Assembly: GCA_905221605.1 (NCBI GenBank) | Contig: CAJNDS010001112.1 | Coordinates: 2,022,972 to 2,086,971, forward strand | Source of the DNA: Symbiodinium natans | Taxonomy: Eukaryota; Sar; Dinophyceae; Suessiales; Symbiodiniaceae | Reading direction: 5' to 3' | DNA: 64,000 bases | In this document: piece after piece, positions 35,531 to 45,845 of the stretch | Layout of the letters: every line of letters starts with the position of its first letter | Position numbering within the stretch: the stretch's first letter is position 1 | Notes under the pieces: model-generated | The model's input: only the letters and a program-made list of their open reading frames with translations | Told to the model about the DNA's origin: nothing | The model's database searches: none | Position numbers and translations under genes: made by a program

Positions 35531-35960
35531 GGTTCGGGGTCTATAGGGCTAAGGCCCCCAGATGGTTCAAGGTTTAGGGTTTTAAGGGTTTTAAGGTGTA
35601 GGGTTTAGGGTCTGGGGTGTATGAAGTGACGCACAAGGATACTGTGTATGCATGGGTTGAATGTCGTTGAAGTAGTTGGCACTGACATTGCTTTGCCGTG
35701 ACCCTAAACCCTAAACCCTTATGCTCTTGGCACTGACTGGACCTTCCGACCGAATCCTTGCCTGCCTTGTGCGAATGTGAGAGCCGAAACCCTAAACCCT
35801 AAACCCCAACCCCCAAACCCCAAACCATAAACCCTAAACCCTAAACCCTAACCCCTAAACTCCAACCCTAAACCCGAAACTCTGCGTCCGTGTCGATGCC
35901 TACATTTGTTTGACCCTGCCGGCTCAAGGGCTTCACGCGTCTCTGGTAGGAACAGTGCTG
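35531..35960. other. Repeat-rich, no gene called
   Basis: Degenerate telomere-like units, a CCCTAAA array at 35790-35870 and a short duplication of TTGGCACTGAC. Confidence 0.4.
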
Positions 35961-36094
35961 GGGTTCACAGATCTTCTTGAATGGTGCAGCTTGTTCTATA
36001 CCGAGCTGCCACCTCCCTCCCTAGGTTACGTATATATGTATATCTATATATATATACACAAATATGTGTGTGTATGTTTTGCATAAGGTATTTT

Positions 36095-36431
36095 AGGGGT
36101 TGCGAAGCCTTCGGAGCCTTCAGCAGACGCGCAATGCCCTTCTCGGCCAGCTCCCTTTTCGGCCGCTTCCGTTCGGGCAAGTCTCCGACGTCGCTCAGCT
36201 TTGCCTTGAGGTAGACCGCCATGCGAGGGATGTAACTCCCAAGACCTTCAAAAGAGTAGGTGATCACTCCCTGAACTTCGCCCGAGGCAAGAAACATCGC
36301 TCTTGTTTCTTTCGCGCTCGTGGGATGTAATTATTGTCTTAAGGGACCACAAGCAGTGCATGTTTTTGTCAAAGGATCTCTGAGAGCGTTGCAAGAAGGA
36401 GCCGCGGTGGTGCGACATATACCCGGACAGA
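36095..36431. CDS. Coding-like region, strand ambiguous
   Basis: Minus strand (36297 to 36095): FLASGEVQGVITYSFEG, YIPRMAVYLKAKLSDV. Plus strand (about 36255-36431): NYCLKGPQAVHVFVKG, RALQEGAAVVRHIPGQ. Both are protein-like; only one is likely real, or they are exons of opposed genes. The family-D element lies directly to the right. Confidence 0.35.
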
Positions 36432-36439
36432 TAGCTTAA

Positions 36440-36564
36440 GGTTTGAGATGTTCCCCCCCCTTATACGAACAGTCCTTAAAAAAGGGAAAAGTAGGCCGGG
36501 GGGGGGGGGGGGTACTAGAATCCCTATCTAGGAGCTGTTAGTATAAGGGGGAACATCCCAACTT
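36440..36564. mobile_element. Introner family D with 8-bp target duplication
   Basis: CTTAAGGT is present at 36432-36439 and 36565-36572. The arms GAGATGTTCCCCCCCTTATAC and GTATAAGGGGGAACATCCC pair. On the plus strand, GT of the left copy and AG of the right make a perfect intron. Confidence 0.75.
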
Positions 36565-36599
36565 AAGGTCGACACAGAGACCTCCGACTTCAACCCTGG

Positions 36600-36865
36600 G
36601 TTTAGGGTTTAGGGTTTAGGCTCAATACTCAATTGCGAAGTTTGTTGAAACTTGTTCAACTCGGCTGTTCAGTAGTGTACTTTTCAAGCATGCTTGGTTT
36701 CTGGCTTCGTATTTCAGTATTTCGAAATTCTCCCCTAAGGGGCTACTGAACAACCTAGCCAACTGTAACCAAAAGCGCCGAAGTTGCTGGACATCCTTGG
36801 TACAAGGGTCTAGGGCTTGAGGTCTATCTTGGAGTGGCAGGCCTTTGGCCATGTTAATTCTTTTT

Positions 36866-36898
<33 letters not shown>

Positions 36899-37195
36899 AT
36901 TTCAAAACATCCTTTACACAAGAAAAGCAACGCCAAAAATGGTGCCCCTCTTGTAAGATGGTTATTGGGAGTTACACTGATTTTTTTTGGGGGGGGGCAT
37001 CTATCTCACTCTACACACCACACAAATTATACATATACATATATATATATATAATTTTCATGTATATTTATATTCAGTTTACTTTTTATGTAAGTGTATA
37101 GATACTACCATACATCTGCAGGCCGAAGCGCAAACGAGATGCCGCATCAACTTCGCAGCCCGCTGAAACCCAAGCGCATCCGCCAGTGAAGAAAC
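36600..37195. other. Low-complexity and AT-rich stretch
   Basis: It contains a 30-base G run (36868-36897), TATA tracts (37037-37060) and no reliable exon. Confidence 0.5.
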
Positions 37196-37508
37196 CTTAA
37201 ACCCTAAACCCTAAACCCTAAACCCTAAACCTGGCACCCAAAAGTCTTGAAACCCTCCACCCTAAACACCAGCTGAGGCCTGCGCGTGGGAGAAAGGAGC
37301 CCCGCGGATGCTCTTCAGGGGGTTGCTTTTTGTGTCTGCTGACCTAAGCGACGCTAGGCCAGCCTGATCCGGAAAAACCACCTCAACCCCCAACTCAACG
37401 CCAAGTCCAAAACCCTATAGAGGCCCTAACCCATTCAAACCCTCCTGAAACCTACAAACTAGACCTTTTTTACAGCCTAAAACCTACTATAACCCCTGTC
37501 AACCCCCC

Positions 37509-37578
37509 CTAAACCCTAAACCCTAAACCCTAAACCCTAAACCCTAAACCCTAAACCCTAAACCCTAAACCCTAAACC
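37509..37578. repeat. CCCTAAA array
   Basis: About ten units before the exon at 37584. Confidence 0.9.
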
Positions 37579-37583
37579 CACAG

Positions 37584-37662
37584 GGCCGGGGCTGCAGCCC
37601 CAGGGGCTGCGGGAGCCCCGGAGCTGGCGCAGCGCCTGCAGCGACTGCGGTCCCAAGCCCAG
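37584..37662 (+). CDS. Coiled-coil exon candidate
   Basis: Acceptor CCCACAG, donor GTGCGCAG. It reads AGAAAPGAAGAPELAQ then RLQRLRSQAQ. LRSQAQ also occurs in the segment at 20672. Confidence 0.5.
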
Positions 37663-37949
37663 GTGCGCAGTTTGTGGAGGGTTTAGGGTTTAGGGTTTAG
37701 GGTTTAGAGTAGCTTCTGTTGCAGTCATTCTGCTTCTCTGTTGTAGTAATGTATGCATTTGAAAGTTTGAGCGTAATCAAACAACAAACAGACGGGCACG
37801 TATAAGGCATACGTGTCGTTGATATACATACATGATATATAGAGAGAGAAAGAGAGTGCGTGTGTGACAGCATACACATATCTCTCTCTCTATGAAAATA
37901 TATATGTACAGTGAGAGAGTGTAGCATGCCTTTGCGGAGTCCTTAGTCC

Positions 37950-40900
37950 TTGTCTCGGCTTTCGGAAGTGTTTTTTGGGCTTACAGCCTTATTTCCCCTC
38001 CCCCACCCCTCAACAAACAAAGGCATCCTTAAAATGTGCTTCAAAGCTGCGCAAGCTTCACAAAAGGCATACATGCCCCAGCTTCTAGAAGGTCTACACA
38101 AAAAAACACTCAAGCCCCTGATCTCTGAGCCATTCAAAGCCATGTCGCTGGGACATCTCCAGAATCGAGGGGAGGTGCCGCATCCGGAAAGAGCCACTTC
38201 GACCACAGATCCGGAGAAGCTACATGTGGTCCTGGCCCAGAGGTCAGAAACGTCAGATGACTGCCTTGAGATTGATATCGACAGTCTGTCTCCATCCCGG
38301 GAGTTGGCACCCCTTGAGAAAGAAGACGCTCGGGAGGAGGCTCATCTTACCAGGAAGGCCCGGCTTACCAGTGACTTCATTGCCAGCATGCAGGCCACCC
38401 GGCCGCAGATTATCCGGGCCGCGCGTGTCCAGAAAGTACTAGCGGGTATGGCCAGACCAATGAGAGTGGGTGGCGCTTCTCGGCAGGCATGGCTGTGGAG
38501 ACTCCGTTTGCGTATAGTAACCTAGTTAATGTGAAACATAAGTTGCAGTTCAAATATTGCGTGCTTGTGTACTGGGCAACTGAGGATTTCTATCGCTTGA
38601 GTCAGGTGACAACCCACATACATGCATTCTGGTCGCACAGCTGGCACGGTTCTGTCCGAAGGAAGATTGCCACCGTGTTTTTCTTTCACACAGGCACTGC
38701 TGCCACGGTTGTAAGTACCCTAGCAGCGGTTGTTACATGCCTGGTCTTCGGGTTGGGCTGGCTTCCGACCAACGATGAGGGCGACTTGGTAGCCCAGTGG
38801 TACACTTTTCCCTTCTTGTTGGTTCTGGTTCCCTCATAAAGCAACCAGCCGAAAAAAGGGTGCCCTTACTATAATATAGTTACTGGGCTACTAAGATAAA
38901 AAAATATAATATATATATATAGTTACTAAACTACTAAGGTGAAAGCTGGTATTGCTTGAGCATCGGCTCATTGACGTACCTGCTGACCGCGCTGTTGTGG
39001 CAGCCCCGAAAGCTGGTCTTCTTCGACCGGGTTTGCATCTCTCAGCATCTACATCCCCCTTGGGATTCTTTTTTATTTCTGTTTATAGCTGTGTATATCA
39101 ACCCTAAACCCTAAACCCTAAACCCTAAACCCTATTGGGATGTCATTTTTATTAAGGTTCTAAGGGGAGTATAGGCACAGCCGTCAACTCCAACTGGAGG
39201 GGCTCGCCAGTATGGGCGCCATCCTCAAGAGTTCCGAGAGCCTTGGGGACGAACTCAGCCCCTAAACTCCTAAACTTGGGGTCATAGACCCTTCTTGCCA
39301 CTGTAATTCCTATTAAGGTATATATGAGTGGGGTCATCGACCCGTCTTGCTACTAGAATTCCTATTAAGGTATATATGAACCATAGACCTTTTTAAGCCC
39401 TAAAGTTGGGTCATAGACCCTTTGCTACTATGATTCCTATTAAGGTATATGAACCATAGACCCTTTTAGGCCCTGAAGTTGGGTCATAGACCCTTCCTTT
39501 TTAAGGTATATATGTGAACCATAGACCCTTTTAGGGTTCCTGTCGTCCCCAAAAGGAGCATGGTGGTGCTGTGGGACGCTTCCTGGGTACGGCGCTTGTG
39601 GTGTGTGCTCGAGCTTGCGGCCTTCATCCACAGCAGGCCCCGAGGTGAGAAGCCGCGCATCATTATCCGGCCGACACTTCGTAGTAGAGTGGATAACCTT
39701 TAGACTTCTTGGGGTATTATATTCCCTAGGACCTTTAATTACTTGCCCTAGGATACTGGACAACTAAGGACAATGTTGGGGTTCATGATGTGCGCGCTTT
39801 GGTTTGCGCTGATGCTCATGGGATTTGCCAATCACGTGGCGTTCAACACCACCACGTCACCAAAGTCCGCGCTGTACCTGCTCTTCATCGTCCCTAGATC
39901 AGTGTTAGGGATCCTTTTTTACTTTTTGGGATATGGGCTTTCTTATATATGAACAAAAAAAGGATCCCTTTTTCTTCCTAGGGGAACAGGGATGAAGGTC
40001 CTTGCATGTGGTGTGGTACTTTTTGTCTACGTTGCACACCTGGCCCGTGAGTACCTGGGTCTTGGAGTACTATACCTTACTACTTTTTTTGTTCTGGGTT
40101 CCTATTATAGCTACTCATACCTAAAAAGAATAGGTTTAGGGTTTAGGGTTTAGGGTTTAGGGTTTAGGGTTTAGGGTTTAGGGTTTAGGGTTTAGGGTTT
40201 AGGGTTTAGGGTTTAGGGTTTAGGGTCTACTCCAAAGCTAAGGTACTGCCGTGACGTAACCACCATGTTCCAGCAAATCGGGCACTTCAGAGTAGACACG
40301 GCTCAATGCCACTGCTGCTCGGTAGAGCATCTTGGTAGCCCAGTGGTAACCTTTTCCCTTTTTGGTTTAAGAACTCCCTTACCCTAAGGGTCCATGTATC
40401 TATATAGTATATACTTGGGCCTTAAAGGGGTTCCTATATAGTAGCTTGAGGGCCCAAGTATATACTATGTAGGTACATGGACCCTCTGGGTTATAAAGTA
40501 ACTAACCCCAAAAAGGGTATACCCTTATTCTAATATGGGTGCTGGTCTACTTGAAGGTTCATGGTACTGATTTACCAATCATATCTGTACTTATAACTGT
40601 ACTTATAACTGTACTTATAAGCCCCTTAAGTGCCATAATATGGTTATAAGTACAGTTATAAGTACAGTTATAATTGGTTACTATGTACCATGAACCTTCA
40701 AGCAAGGCATAAGAGGCCCGGCAGCGAAGAGCCTTTGACCTGTGACCGGGTGATCCTCCTTCGGTGCATTCGGACATGGTTTGGTAGTGTCGAGGCTTTC
40801 GAGCAGCACGTGCAACACGAGGTCGGGGACTTACTTGCAGAGCAGCTCTCAAACTATTTGGTTTCATTTCGGCATTTGGCCGAAGCCAGCCCGATTTTTT

Positions 40901-41313
40901 TTTGGGTGATGCTTGATGCGACGGCATGGCACCTATGGCATGCTACCCAGCGCGGTGATACAACCCGCCTGCTGAACGGCTTGCGCTTCCTCTATGGCTT
41001 GTCTCTCTGGTTGGGAGTGGTTCCAATCCTCTTCCGCATCCTCTTTCGCGTCGCCTGGATGCTGCAGTCAAGACGTGCCAGCCTTATTTTGGATCGGCTC
41101 ATGACCCTTCTCCTGGTGCTGGTCGCCCTCGTTGTCTTCTGCTTCTTCGTCTTTCTCGACTACCTCCTCCAATTTGAAACCCCACCAGGGTGTGATGCGC
41201 TTGGGATCACCCTTATAGTGGTCCCCCTCGCAGTGATCACGTGGCACTGCTTACAATTACCCAAGCCTCACCGCAGCCACGAGAGTATGAAAGCCGCGGC
41301 GCCGTCAAAGTAG
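37950..41313 (+). CDS. Nine-exon membrane protein with TIR-like core
   Basis: Exons: about 37950-38435, 38549-38789, 38939-39044, 39175-39237, 39556-39681, 39769-39896, 39990-40050, 40243-40334, 40703-41313. The joined length is a multiple of three and open throughout to TAG. The N-terminal part is polar. Exon two has FYRLSQVTTHIHAFWS and a hydrophobic stretch. Exons three to five give RKLVFFDRVCISQ, LEGLASMGAILKSSES and VVLWDASWVRRLWCVL, a pattern like TIR-type domains. Then come membrane helices (FMMCALWFALMLMGFA, ACGVVLFVYVAHLA), a Cys-rich CHCCSVEHL, TCDRVILLRCIRTWFG, and three more helices to the end. I recall similar multi-copy proteins in dinoflagellates; function unknown. The start is not fixed (the frame begins without ATG). 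Confidence 0.75.
38436..38548 (+). other. Intron 1 of the TIR-like gene, GT-AG
   Basis: GTACTAGCGG...AAGTTGCAG joins ARVQK to FKYCVL in phase 0. It is not an obvious inverted-repeat element. Confidence 0.6.
38790..38938. mobile_element. Introner family B in the TIR-like gene
   Basis: TAGCCCAGTGGTACAC ... GTTACTGGGCTACTAAG, followed by a short TA-rich repeat of the right end. The frame needs the exon to end at TTGG, giving either TA...AG or GT...AA borders. Confidence 0.65.
39045..39174. mobile_element. Introner family G with nested CCCTAAA, GC-AG
   Basis: GCA flanks both sides. Removing GCATCTACATCCCCC...GTATAG gives ISQHSRQLQ in frame. A CCCTAAA array (39100-39133) sits inside. Confidence 0.65.
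39238..39555. mobile_element. Expanded introner family C, GA-AG
   Basis: GAGC is duplicated at the borders. The interior repeats GGGTCATAGACCC / TAAGGTATATATGAACC three to four times. Removal restores SSESMVVLW in frame. Confidence 0.65.
39682..39768. mobile_element. Introner family E
   Basis: TAGTAGAGTGGATAACC ... GGATACTGGACAACTAAG. The same apparent TA-type left border as 22318. Confidence 0.6.
39897..39989. mobile_element. Short introner, GA-AG
   Basis: GATCAGTGTTAGGGATCC ... GGATCCCTTTTTCTTCC forms the inverted repeat; it ends GGAACAG. Joins IVP to MKVLACG in frame. Confidence 0.55.
40051..40242 (+). other. Intron with a TTTAGGG array, GT-AG
   Basis: GTACCTGGGTCTTGGAGTAC opens it and CTCCAAAGCTAAG closes it, with GTAC duplicated at the borders. 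A 13-unit TTTAGGG array (40133-40226) lies inside. The joined frame continues into CRDVTTMFQQIGHF. Confidence 0.65.
40335..40702. mobile_element. Composite intron: family B containing family A, then family F
   Basis: It starts GTAGCCCAG (family B). Inside is a complete family-A element (40376-40496). The B right end (GGTGCTGGTCTAC) then abuts a family-F element (TTGAAGGTTCATGGTACT ... AGTACCATGAACCTTCAAG), ending at 40702. GT-AG, frame-joining. Confidence 0.7.
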
Positions 41314-41381
41314 GTCAAGTCGGGAACGCAGACCCCTCCACATTCACGGAAAAACACGTTGTGTTTTAATGATGCTAACCT

Positions 41382-41490
41382 TGGGGACCAAATGAACCTT
41401 CAAATTGGGGTCATGTACCCTATACGACTATAACTCCTATTAAGGTATATGAACCAAAAGCCTTTTTAGGGTTCATTTGGTCCACAGGGA
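41382..41490. mobile_element. Introner family C copy
   Basis: TGGGGACCAAATGAACCTTC and TAGGGTTCATTTGGTCCAC arms, between the TIR-like gene and the next gene. Confidence 0.65.
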
Positions 41491-41716
41491 ACTGGATCAC
41501 TATGTATGTATACCTCTGCTTCACCCCTCTGTCGCGTTGCTTCGGATGAGAACTCAGGGGTCGAGGTCATCACGCGGAGAAGCTTTGGCAGACTGCTGTT
41601 GCTTAAGTTCCCCCCCCCCAAAAAAAAGAACCCAATAGAAACAATCCCTATACGACCCTTTTAAGGAAGAGCACGTGTGCAGTGTTTGGGGCGGGCTCTT
41701 AAGCAAGTAGTAGCAG

Positions 41717-42091
41717 AGGCTTCGTCAAAATCATCCGGAGCACGGAGAGTCACGGAGCGACGCACGTGCCACAGCGGAGTTTTACATCGGCGGCGCTGTG
41801 CGCGAGTTCTGTTCCGTGCTTGAAGGTTCATTGATGGTACTTAGTCACCAATTCTATCTGTACTTACAACAGTACTTATAACCATATTTTTGGCACTCAA
41901 GGGGCTTATAAGTACAGTTATACGTAAGGGTTTAGGGTTTAGGGTTTAGGGTTTAGGGTTTAGGGTTTAGGGTTTAGGGTTTATAATATTGGTGAATGAG
42001 TACCACGAACCTTCAAGTGGTCTTGTGCCTTCGCGCAGTCGCGCAGTGCAGCCACCAGGATGGACGACAAATCCCTTCCCCCTTGTCCTAA
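41717..42091 (+). CDS. Two exons joined across a family-F introner
   Basis: Exon one (41717-41825), after GTAGTAGCAG, reads RLRQNHPEHGESRSD then ATAEFYIGGAVREFCS. Exon two (42018-42091) continues VVLCLRAVAQCSHQDG and stops at TAA. The intron is GT-AG, phase 1, and carries a TTTAGGG array. It resembles the 3' part of a gene; the family is unknown. Confidence 0.6.
41826..42017. mobile_element. Introner family F with inserted TTTAGGG array
   Basis: GTTCATTGATGGTACTTAG ... GAGTACCACGAACCTTCAAG arms. Eight TTTAGGG units (41930-41981) replace part of the right half. Confidence 0.7.
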
Positions 42092-42956
42092 ATCCGTCCC
42101 CCCCTCCCTAATTCTGAAATTCGCCTGGGCCCGAAAAATAATTTAAAATTAGGGGGGGGGGGGTCTAAATCCTAAAACCTGAATTCCGAAACCTAATAAT
42201 TAAACCCTCCAAGCCTGAGCCCTGGATCCGAATCCTGTCAGCCTTCAGCCCTAAACCTTGAAACCCTAATGGGCTCAACTCAAGGGCGAAGGCCCTGAAC
42301 AGGTTTAGTATTGGGCTGGGTGCCGGCAGCGTCCGGGAAAAATAATATTTGAAATTAGGGGGGGTTTTAGTATTAGGGGGAAGCGATAATACCCTCGTAA
42401 ACCCTAAACCCTCAACCCTCAACCCCAACCCCCTTAACCCTAAACCCTAAATGAGGCTCAAAAGGCCCAAAAGGTCCATCCTGGAATGCCAATCCGAGAT
42501 TGGCCGTGGCAAGTCTTGCAGGGCGAAAGCCGGGTTATGGACGCAGGTTTCACCCTTCCAACGCCTAAACCCTAAACCCTAAACCCTAAACCCTAAACGA
42601 GCAGCAAAGCTGCTCGATTTTGCGCGGACCAGCTCTGATCCCCTCGACTTCGAATTCTTCTCCTCGAAGATAGCGCTGGATGCCTTCCGGGTATCTCATG
42701 ATACCCCTAAACCCTAAACCCTAAACCCTAAACCCTAAACCCTAAACCCCAAACCTTCCCGCGACTCCAGGAGAGCCCGAAGCCCCAGAAACTACTCCAA
42801 GGCTGCACATGAAGGAAGTCCAGACAAACTGTTTTCCAGCCGTGCTCTGAACTCGGCCAGCAGGGCTCAGGCTCATGTACAGCTCGCAAAAGGCCCTGTA
42901 CCTGCGACTGGAACTTGGGCGATCGGATTTTTGTCCTGGGCATTCGGCTCTCTTCG
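42092..42956. other. Repeat-rich, no firm gene
   Basis: G/C homopolymers, several CCCTAAA arrays (42570-42598, 42702-42748) and short open segments on both strands. Confidence 0.4.
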
Positions 42957-43035
42957 TTTCTTAGTAGTAGAGTGGGTAACCTTTAACCCTTTTTGGGGCA
43001 TTACATCCCGTATATAACCCCTAGGGTTTAGGGTT
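42957..43035. mobile_element. Introner family E, left part
   Basis: TAGTAGTAGAGTGGGTAACC and GGCATTACATCCC match the family's left half. The right end is lost at a short TTTAGGG insertion. Confidence 0.45.
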
Positions 43036-43334
43036 GTTATCTCAACCGCTCGCCTCTTTTCTGCCCCAGTCGCTCGCTGAATCCGCATTGATCTTTTAAA
43101 CCCGTTCATCCCACGTGGTCACTACGAGCACTGACGGGGCAATCCGCTGAGCTACGTCTCACTGTGGGGGCCCTTGTCACCGTGCCACAATACCCGTGTA
43201 GGTTTCTCAAGAAGTCGGGGCGTGCGTGTACTGAAAATTGAGGCCAGAGTTGTGGGTTGAAACTTGCGTGCTGCTTGCATGAATGGCTGCATGGCTTGTT
43301 CCCTTGTTCGGATGGGATCATGTATTCCTAAAGA

Positions 43335-44004
43335 GAAGGAAGAAGGGGGGAGGGAGGGAGGGAGAGAGAGAGAGAGAGAGCGAGTGAGAGAGTGAGAGAG
43401 AGAGCGAGAGCCTTTTCCAATCTTATAACCGACTATGGAATACGCGACACTTTCGAGGGGTCGTAGACAGCCAATAGCCGCGTTGTCCGCAGCGTTGCCG
43501 TTCAGATGTTCGTCACAATGCTAGAATCTACGCGCGCGAGCGGGGGTCTCGAAGGCCTATAAACCGTTGCAAACCCTCACAAACCCTATAAAGGAGTTTC
43601 GGGTTTTAGGGTTTATGTTTTAATGAACTAACCCGGCTGGCTGCACAGAGACCTGGCTGCAAAAGGAGTTAATGAAGTTTGTAGCCTCCAAACCCCCCAA
43701 ACCCTCAGATACTTGGGCATGGTCGGGAGAGCGTGCTAGGTGGATGACTCAAAACCGCCTCCCTAAACCCGAAACCCGAAACCCTAAACCCTAAACCCTG
43801 AACCCTGAACCCTGAACCCTGAACCCTAAACCCTAAACCCTAACCCTAGAGCCTATAAGCCCTAAACCTTTAACTCCTTCAGAGAATCCCAAGGAGTTGT
43901 AAGTTGGCCCTAAACTGCCTCCTCCGCGCTATAGGCTCGAAGTCGCCACATAGACTGTGCCATGTATCCGTGTTTATTCTGGCCTAAGTCCAGCTCCTCA
44001 ACAG
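43335..44004. other. GA-rich tract then telomere-like repeats, no gene
   Basis: A GA microsatellite (43355-43410), unique sequence, and CCCTAAA/CCCTGAA units at 43760-43845. Confidence 0.45.
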
Positions 44005-44073
44005 TAGCCCTAAACCCTAAACCCTCAGCCCTAAACCCTATACCCTAAACCCTAAACCCTAAACCCTAAACCT
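44005..44073. repeat. CCCTAAA array
   Basis: About ten units before the coiled-coil exon at 44080. Confidence 0.85.
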
Positions 44074-44079
44074 CCCTAG

Positions 44080-44172
44080 TCGCGCCCGCCAGGATGAGCT
44101 GGCGGAGGCCGAAAGCTCGCGGCGCAGCCAGGGGGTGCTGGAGGGACGCCTGCGCGAACTTGAGGAGCGCCT
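44080..44172 (+). CDS. Coiled-coil exon candidate
   Basis: Acceptor CCTCCCTAG. It reads RARQDELAEAESSRRS then LEGRLRELEERLKAYA. The donor is near GCAG|GATTTATAGGG. A family-B element follows (44216-44302). Confidence 0.6.
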
Positions 44173-44215
44173 GAAAGCTTATGCAGGATTTATAGGGTTT
44201 AGGGTTTAGGGTTTA

Positions 44216-44302
44216 GGGGTAGCCCAGTGGTACACTTTACCCTTTTGTTTGGTTCAATTTAAAGTAACCACCCATAAAAAAAGGGTGCGGGCTACCAAGT
44301 GA
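44216..44302. mobile_element. Introner family B copy
   Basis: GGTAGCCCAGTGGTACAC ... GGTGCGGGCTACCAAG, directly after a short TTTAGGG array. Confidence 0.6.
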
Positions 44303-44855
44303 TGCAGGGTTACCGGGTTTCCTAAACCTTAAACCCTAAGACCATAAAGTTCTAGGGTTGATATAGATTCATACAGGAGCGACTGAAAATTCGTGTAGGG
44401 CTTGCATAGTGTTCCAGGGTTGACATCGCTTTACACGGGCTTTACATAGAAAATCGACGTAGGGGTTTACATGCGGTTATAGCGTTCATGTAGCTTTCTG
44501 CAGGGTGTGCCGTAGGATTTGTTTATTTTTATGTTTTTCCTTTTTTTATGTGTGTTTTTTGGGGGGAGGTGGGAAGGCAACGGGTGGAAGGAAGGTCTAG
44601 GGGTTGACAACAGTCACGCAGGCCTGGATGCAAATAAGGGGTTGTGATTCGGGTTTCAACGGGTTAGGATTTAGCCAGCTGTTTTTGGGGGATTTGAGTA
44701 TCGGGGTGTAGACAGTTCAGACATTTGGGTTTGGGGGTTTAGGTCTTGTGGTTTTGGAATTTGCTCTCATTTGATTTGAGCTGGTTGTTGGTCACCTGGG
44801 TTTCCGCCAATCACCTTCTCTTTGCGGGGTTGTTCCCTGCAACTCCCCTGTATAA
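44303..44855. other. No gene called
   Basis: T- and G-rich degenerate repeat. No exon meets the criteria used elsewhere. Confidence 0.4.
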
Positions 44856-45122
44856 TTGGTTGCTCAATCTGTCGTCTTTGGTGTGACTGATGTCTCGTTC
44901 ACCTGTTCGGGATCGCATGCGCCACCCCTTACGAGGCCATGCGATGCTTTGACGCTTACGATGCTTCCCGTTCTTAAGCCTGCACACGAGTTGAGCATGC
45001 ACGCAACACTATGCCATGCCACAAAACCATACCAAACCCCGCAGCTTCGTCCAGGGAGGCAGTGGCAAAAAACTGACACGCCAACGAGGAGTCGCCCAAA
45101 AGCGCGCGTAGACATCAAATGA
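44856..45122 (+). CDS. 88-codon ORF, doubtful
   Basis: It contains CSGSHAPPLTRPCDAL and LRPGRQWQKTDTPTRS, stop TGA at 45120. Two minus-strand ORFs overlap the same bases. The strand is not decided. Confidence 0.25.
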   Translation: MVAQSVVFGVTDVSFTCSGSHAPPLTRPCDALTLTMLPVLKPAHELSMHATLCHATKPYQTPQLRPGRQWQKTDTPTRSRPKARVDIK

Positions 45123-45349
45123 ACCCTACACCCTACACCCTAAACCCTAAACCCACATCAGAACCCTGAACCACCACCCCCCGAAACCCAAACCTTGTAC
45201 ACCCATTGAATGCAGAGTCATGTGGAGCACCAGACCCCCCCAAACAACCTTTGAGAACCTCAACCCTCAACCCTAGACCCTAAAGAGTCTAGGGTTTAGG
45301 GTTTAGGGTTTAGGGTTTAGGGTTTAGGGTTTAGCTTGTTTGTGGATAG

Positions 45350-45451
45350 CCCTGCAGCGGGAGGAGCGCTGGGAGCAGCATGAAGAGGAGGCCCATCAGC
45401 TTCAGTCGGCACAGCAGGAGCCATTCCTTCGGGCGTGTGAGCCTCAACCCC
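45350..45451 (+). CDS. Coiled-coil exon candidate
   Basis: Acceptor GTGGATAG, donor GTTTAGGG. It reads LQREERWEQHEEEAHQ then LQSAQQEPFLRACEP. TTTAGGG arrays lie on both sides (45290-45334, 45452-45535). Confidence 0.55.
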
Positions 45452-45679
45452 GTTTAGGGTTTAGGGTTTAGGGTTTAGGGTTTAGGGTTTAGGGTTTAGG
45501 GTTTAGGGTTTAGGGTTTAGGGTTTAGGGTTTAGAGACCCTAAACCGTAATAGCCCTAAACCCTAGACCCAAATAGCTCTGAACCCGAATCGCCCTAAAC
45601 CCTAATGGCCCCAAACCCTAATAGCCCTAAACCCTAATCTTAAGGTTGGAGCCCGGGAGGAAAAGGGTTTGGCCGCCTT

Positions 45680-45845
45680 CATAAGATAGGGGATCCGAAG
45701 TATGGGCCCTTAATTTGGGTCCTCTGTTATCTAACCCTTATGTACACCGTACATAATATGGGCCCATACCTCGGATCCCTTTAACTCCGTTTGAAACAAG
45801 GGTAAGGGACCATACTAAGGGCCCATGGGTCCAACCTTAGATACG
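45680..45845. mobile_element. Introner family M (GATCCGAAGTATGGGCCC)
   Basis: GGATCCGAAGTATGGGCCC ... GGGCCCATACCTCGGATCC arms, then a second copy of the right half. Related sequence at 52375-52462. Confidence 0.55.

Noticed and set aside
36817-37101. ORFs across the G30 tract
   Set aside because: Created by the homopolymer and TA microsatellite.
43115-43190. tRNA-like D-arm (TAGCTCAGCGG) on the minus strand
   Set aside because: No matching acceptor stem or T-arm (GTTCGA) at the right distance, so not a tRNA.
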